From Clostridium lundense DSM 17049 (GTDB lineage Bacteria > Bacillota > Clostridia > Clostridiales > Clostridiaceae): 15,295 bases of DNA. A program made the position numbers and the translations under genes. Positions within the stretch are counted from its first letter, which is position 1, and every line of letters begins with the position of its first letter. The notes beneath the pieces were generated by a model, which was not told where the DNA came from, searched no databases, and saw nothing but the letters and a program-made list of their open reading frames with translations. Below are positions 14,386-15,295 of this stretch, piece after piece. The DNA is taken from positions 1 to 15,295 of the forward strand of contig NZ_JHVC01000040.1 in NCBI RefSeq assembly GCF_000619945.1. The letters run 5' to 3'.

Positions 14386-15126
14386 ATGTCAGGACACTCT
14401 AAGTGGCATAACATACAAGCAAAAAAAGGTAAAGCGGATGCAAAAAGAGGTAAAATATTTACTAAGATAGGTAAAGAATTAGCCATTGCATCAAAAAATG
14501 GTGGATCAAACCCTGATACTAATAGTAAATTAAGAGATGTTATTGCAAAAGCTAAGGCAAATAACATGCCTCAAGATACTATAATGAGAGCTATCAAAAA
14601 AGGTGCTGGAGAAATGGAAGGAGTAAACTATGAAGAAATAGTTTACGAAGGATACGGCCCATCAGGAGTAGCTGTTATAGTTGAAGTTTTAACAGATAAT
14701 AAAAACAGAAGTGCAGGAAATGTAAGATATGCATTTACTAAAAACGGTGGAAACATGGGATCAACTGGTTGTGTGTCCTTCATGTTCCAAAAGAAGGGAC
14801 AGCTAGTTATAGAAAAGACAGATTCTTTAGATGAAGATGAATTAATGATGATGGCTTTAGAAGCTGGAGCAGAGGATTTTGCTGCAGAAGATGAAGTATA
14901 TGTTGTAACAACTGCACCAGAAGATTTTGGAGCAGTAAGAGAAGCTTTAGAAGGAAATGGACTAGAGTTCCTTGAAGCTGAAGTTAAGGGAATACCAGAT
15001 ACATATACAGAAATTGATGAAGCAACAGCAACTAAGTTCCAAAAGATGTTAGATGCTTTTGATGATGATGATGACGTTCAAAACGTTTATCACAATGCTG
15101 AATTCCCTGAAGGATGGGAAGAATAA
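14386..15126 (+). CDS. yebC: YebC/PmpR-family protein
   Basis: A 246-residue YebC-family protein. AAGGAGGAGAT (14371-14381) precedes the ATG by the normal distance. The N-terminus MSGHSKWHNIQAKKGKADAK and following RGKIFTKIGKELAIASK are the family hallmark, followed by the three-domain layout with the acidic C-terminal region (DDDDDVQNVYHNAEFPEGWEE). Members were long annotated as transcription regulators; more recent work links the family to translation, helping ribosomes through proline-rich stretches. I have not separated the YebC1/YebC2 subtypes. In many bacteria it lies beside ruvC, which would be just outside this window if conserved. It has its own promoter and terminator. Confidence 0.96.
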   Translation: MSGHSKWHNIQAKKGKADAKRGKIFTKIGKELAIASKNGGSNPDTNSKLRDVIAKAKANNMPQDTIMRAIKKGAGEMEGVNYEEIVYEGYGPSGVAVIVEVLTDNKNRSAGNVRYAFTKNGGNMGSTGCVSFMFQKKGQLVIEKTDSLDEDELMMMALEAGAEDFAAEDEVYVVTTAPEDFGAVREALEGNGLEFLEAEVKGIPDTYTEIDEATATKFQKMLDAFDDDDDVQNVYHNAEFPEGWEE

Positions 15127-15139
15127 TTTTATAGATGAT

Positions 15140-15249
15140 TAAAAACAGCCTAAGGGCTGTTTTTTTGAGAGTGTGAAAGTTTTTCTGTAAATAGCTTTCT
15201 ATGATAATTATTTTATAGGCATGGAGGTCATGGTAAAACTCCATGCCTT
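15140..15249 (-). ncRNA. Candidate small RNA convergent with yebC
   Basis: From a consensus minus-strand promoter, transcription would start near 15249 and run leftward to the back of the yebC terminator, about 110 nt. The predicted RNA begins almost at once with a perfect 10-bp stem AGGCATGGAG/CTCCATGCCT (15248-15239 with 15226-15217, 12-base loop), has a weak GAAAG/CTTTC stem in the middle (15199-15175), and ends in the GC-rich terminator hairpin. A minus-strand frame of 70 codons starts inside the first hairpin but has no ribosome binding site and runs through the terminator, so coding is unlikely. I do not recognise an RNA family. Transcription is inferred, not shown. Confidence 0.45.
15141..15166. 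terminator. Bidirectional terminator after yebC
   Basis: AAAAACAGCC (15141-15150) pairs with GGCTGTTTTT (15155-15164) around the loop TAAG, with T continuing to 15166. Read on the minus strand the same hairpin ends in five T, so it can stop transcription from either side, including that of the candidate small RNA. Confidence 0.92.
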
Positions 15250-15255
15250 AATTAC

Positions 15256-15284
15256 AATATAATTAACAATGAATTGCATGTCAA
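15256..15284 (-). promoter_or_regulatory. Consensus SigA-type promoter on the minus strand
   Basis: On the minus strand a perfect -35 TTGACA (15284-15279) is followed after exactly 17 bp by TATATT (15261-15256), which is 5 of 6 to the -10 consensus. It points leftward, towards yebC, with no protein gene in front of it. Confidence 0.65.
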
Positions 15285-15295
15285 GAACACCCTAG

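Noticed and set aside
15032..15244. 70-codon minus-strand open frame at the right end
   Set aside because: It has no ribosome binding site, starts inside a perfect hairpin, and runs through a strong terminator into antisense yebC. The transcript is better explained as non-coding.

Overview
The window is AT-rich, gene-dense Firmicute chromosome. A/T-ending codons, strong GGAGG ribosome binding sites, frequent GTG/TTG starts, a CWB2 surface protein, a clostridial rubredoxin and a long-form HflX all point to Clostridium sensu stricto (C. botulinum/sporogenes-like or a relative; the species is inferred, not proven). Every complete protein-coding gene lies on the + strand.

Region by region. 1-310: the 3' end of an IS200/IS605 tnpA gene, cut by the window edge, followed by a highly structured right end with three hairpins and no tnpB. 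557-2233: a secreted cell-wall protein with three CWB2 modules, a repetitive S/N/T-rich linker and a zinc N-acetylmuramoyl-L-alanine amidase, with its own promoter and terminator. 2478-4262: a long HflX GTPase whose extra N-terminal domain carries a textbook JAMM metal-site signature. 4266-4410: an imperfect palindromic intergenic repeat (copy A). 4438-5967: an MtaD/SAH-deaminase-type amidohydrolase, then a 53-residue rubredoxin and a long-stem terminator. 6338-9775: pyruvate carboxylase with its own promoter and terminator. 9917-10138: a small zinc-ribbon protein. 10256-11155: a stand-alone nucleotidyltransferase-fold protein. 11171-11467: a second, larger member of the intergenic repeat family (copy B), containing a 7-bp tandem repeat and two abutting palindromes. 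11498-14245: a MocR-type regulator, an HTH plus HEAT-repeat protein and a YigZ/IMPACT protein, packed tightly enough to be one operon. 14386-15126: yebC with its own promoter. The right end holds a consensus minus-strand promoter that would make a transcript of about 110 nt ending at the back of the yebC terminator, a candidate small RNA.

Most genes are housekeeping or stress-related: ribosome rescue (HflX, YebC), purine/SAM by-product recycling (MtaD), redox (rubredoxin) and anaplerosis (pyruvate carboxylase). No defence island, prophage, CRISPR array or plasmid backbone is visible. The items most worth a second look are the JAMM-HflX fusion, the candidate minus-strand sRNA, the tnpB-less IS end with a guide-RNA-like fold, and the dispersed palindromic repeat family.
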